From Salinispora oceanensis (lineage in GTDB: Bacteria > Actinomycetota > Actinomycetes > Mycobacteriales > Micromonosporaceae): DNA of 64,000 nt. This document shows, piece by piece, positions 63,019 through 64,000 of the stretch. Made by a program: the position numbers and the translations under genes. Each line of letters opens with the position of its first letter. Within the stretch, counting starts at the first letter, position 1. Below the pieces are notes generated by a model. That model had not been told where the DNA came from. It saw nothing but the letters and a program-made list of their open reading frames with translations, and did not search any database. The stretch spans positions 4,921,424-4,985,423 of the forward strand of contig NZ_KB911579.1 in the NCBI RefSeq assembly GCF_000383575.1. The letters run 5' to 3'.

Positions 63019-64000
63019 TGCACCGTCGTCGTCCGCAGTCGCCGGGCCGCCGCCACGTCGGTGCACCCCGCCAACGTGAGCGCGTCCCGAAGCTCCTCAG
63101 CCAGCAGCGACAGGGCGGTCTCGGCCCCGGCCCGGCCACCGGCCGCCAGCGCCCAGAGCAGCGGGCGGCCCAGCAGGACGCCCCGCGCACCGAGGGCGAG
63201 GGCCCGCAACACGTCCACTCCGCCCCGAACACCGCTGTCCAGGAACACCTCGGCACGGTCGCCCACGGCGTCAACGACCGCGGGCAGCGCGGTCGCGGTG
63301 GCCGGTGCGCCGTCGAGCTGGCGCCCCCCGTGGTTGGAGACCACCACCGCGTCCGCTCCGGCCGTCACCGCGCGAGCGGCGTCACGCGGATCGAGCACCC
63401 CTTTGACGACCAGCGGGACCGCGGTCCGCTCCCGCAGCCACTCCACGTCGTCCCAGCTCACGGCCGGCGCGAAGACCGCGCCGGTGTGTGCGGCCACCGC
63501 GGATACACCCGGGGTCGCCGCGTGGGCGAGGCTGTCCCGGCCGGTGGGTAGGTTCGCGGCGATCACCTCCGGTGGAATGACGAACGAGTTACGCAGGTCC
63601 CGCAGCCGACGGCCGAGAATTGGCACATCCACGGTGAGCACCAGCGCGGTGCAGCCCGCCGCTTCGGCCCGGTCCAGCAGGTCGGCGACGAGCCCCCGGT
63701 CCCGCAGCCAGTAGAGCTGGAACCAGACGTCGCCGCCGGCACGCGCGACCTCCTCGATCGGAATGCTGCCAAGCGTGCTGGCCACATACGGGATGCCGGC
63801 CGCGCCGGCCGCCGCGGCAAGGGCAACCTCCCCGTCGGGGTGCAGCAGCCGCTGATATGCCATCGGCGCGACCGCCACCGGCAGCGCATGGACGGCTCCC
63901 AACAGCCGGGCGTCGGTCGGCGGCGTTGACGTACCGCACAACACTCGGGGCAGCACGCCGGTCTGGTCCAGGGCCCGTCGATTCGCCGCCAGCGTCGTCT
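63015..64000 (-). CDS. hmo: 4-Hydroxymandelate oxidase-like FMN enzyme (Hmo), partial
   Basis: C-terminal 327 residues of an FMN-dependent alpha-hydroxy-acid oxidase; the frame is open at the right edge (TLAANRRALDQTGVLPRVLCG). FMN/active-site blocks: VAVAPMAYQRLLHPDGE, YVASTLGSIPIEEVA, LVLTVDVPILGRRLRDLRN, PLVVKGVLDPRDAARA. The catalytic His is in VVSNHGGRQLDGAPATATAL, and FLDSGVRGGVDVLRALALGA follows. Pairing with hpgT makes oxidation of 4-hydroxymandelate to 4-hydroxyphenylglyoxylate the likely reaction. HmaS would be expected further right. Confidence 0.87.
   Translation of the reverse strand, partial: TTLAANRRALDQTGVLPRVLCGTSTPPTDARLLGAVHALPVAVAPMAYQRLLHPDGEVALAAAAGAAGIPYVASTLGSIPIEEVARAGGDVWFQLYWLRDRGLVADLLDRAEAAGCTALVLTVDVPILGRRLRDLRNSFVIPPEVIAANLPTGRDSLAHAATPGVSAVAAHTGAVFAPAVSWDDVEWLRERTAVPLVVKGVLDPRDAARAVTAGADAVVVSNHGGRQLDGAPATATALPAVVDAVGDRAEVFLDSGVRGGVDVLRALALGARGVLLGRPLLWALAAGGRAGAETALSLLAEELRDALTLAGCTDVAAARRLRTTTVQ

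Noticed and set aside
1..64000. CRISPR arrays, integrase/att sites, rRNA genes
   Set aside because: No spaced direct repeats of CRISPR type, no integrase gene and no rRNA-like sequence were seen.

Overview
The window comes from a high-GC actinomycete. Coding third positions are almost all G or C, GTG and TTG starts follow strong GGAGG ribosome sites, and the gene families are actinobacterial (NB-ARC type SARP regulator, DUF397/XRE pair, DmdR/IdeR-like iron boxes, a CebR-like box, an ECF42-type sigma factor). The mix resembles Micromonosporaceae (Salinispora or Micromonospora), but no marker gene in the window proves the genus.

Region 1 (1-10.9 kb) is one side of a RiPP gene cluster of thiopeptide or goadsporin type. 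A leftward operon, SARP regulator > ThiF-like leader-binding protein > YcaO cyclodehydratase > SagB-like azoline dehydrogenase > LanB-type dehydratase, has start/stop overlaps at three of its four junctions and runs off the left edge. A TrmB/LuxR-type regulator diverges from it, across a spacer that holds a perfect 22-bp-arm palindrome. No precursor peptide was found here, so it probably lies to the left. Region 2 (11-16 kb) is an ECF42-like module: sigma factor, DHA2 efflux pump, YCII/DGPF protein and RibD/DHFR-like reductase. A TGTCGA-N17-CGACTC sequence precedes the pump. Region 3 (16-20 kb) is an iron-responsive divergent locus (IucB-like acetyltransferase; siderophore-interacting protein plus exporter), followed by another MFS gene, an antitoxin with a broken VapC toxin, and an EntS-like MFS gene. 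Region 4 (22.5-26.4 kb) is a secreted modular GH3 glycosidase with a CebR-like operator next to its ribosome site.

Region 5 (26.4-35 kb) is mosaic: a DUF397/XRE pair divergent from four overlapping tiny genes, two Nudix hydrolases, a secreted lipase, IS701-type and IS630-like transposase remnants, a TetR/DUF418 divergent pair and a metallo-hydrolase. Region 6 (35-43 kb) has gamma-glutamyltransferase, three SAM methyltransferases and a large FtsX-type permease without a visible ATPase. Region 7 (43-47 kb) has two tandem paralogous solute-binding lipoproteins whose leaders and terminators are duplicated as well.

Region 8 (47-61.6 kb) is mostly housekeeping: DUF817, glycerol kinase, two DacC-like carboxypeptidases 10 kb apart, DUF2306 with twin palindromic operators, a Sua5/YciO protein, an FkbM methyltransferase, pncB, pdxY and htpG. 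At the right edge (61.7-64 kb) hpgT and hmo homologues overlap, which points to 4-hydroxyphenylglycine supply and probably a nonribosomal peptide cluster just outside. No tRNA, rRNA or CRISPR array was seen.
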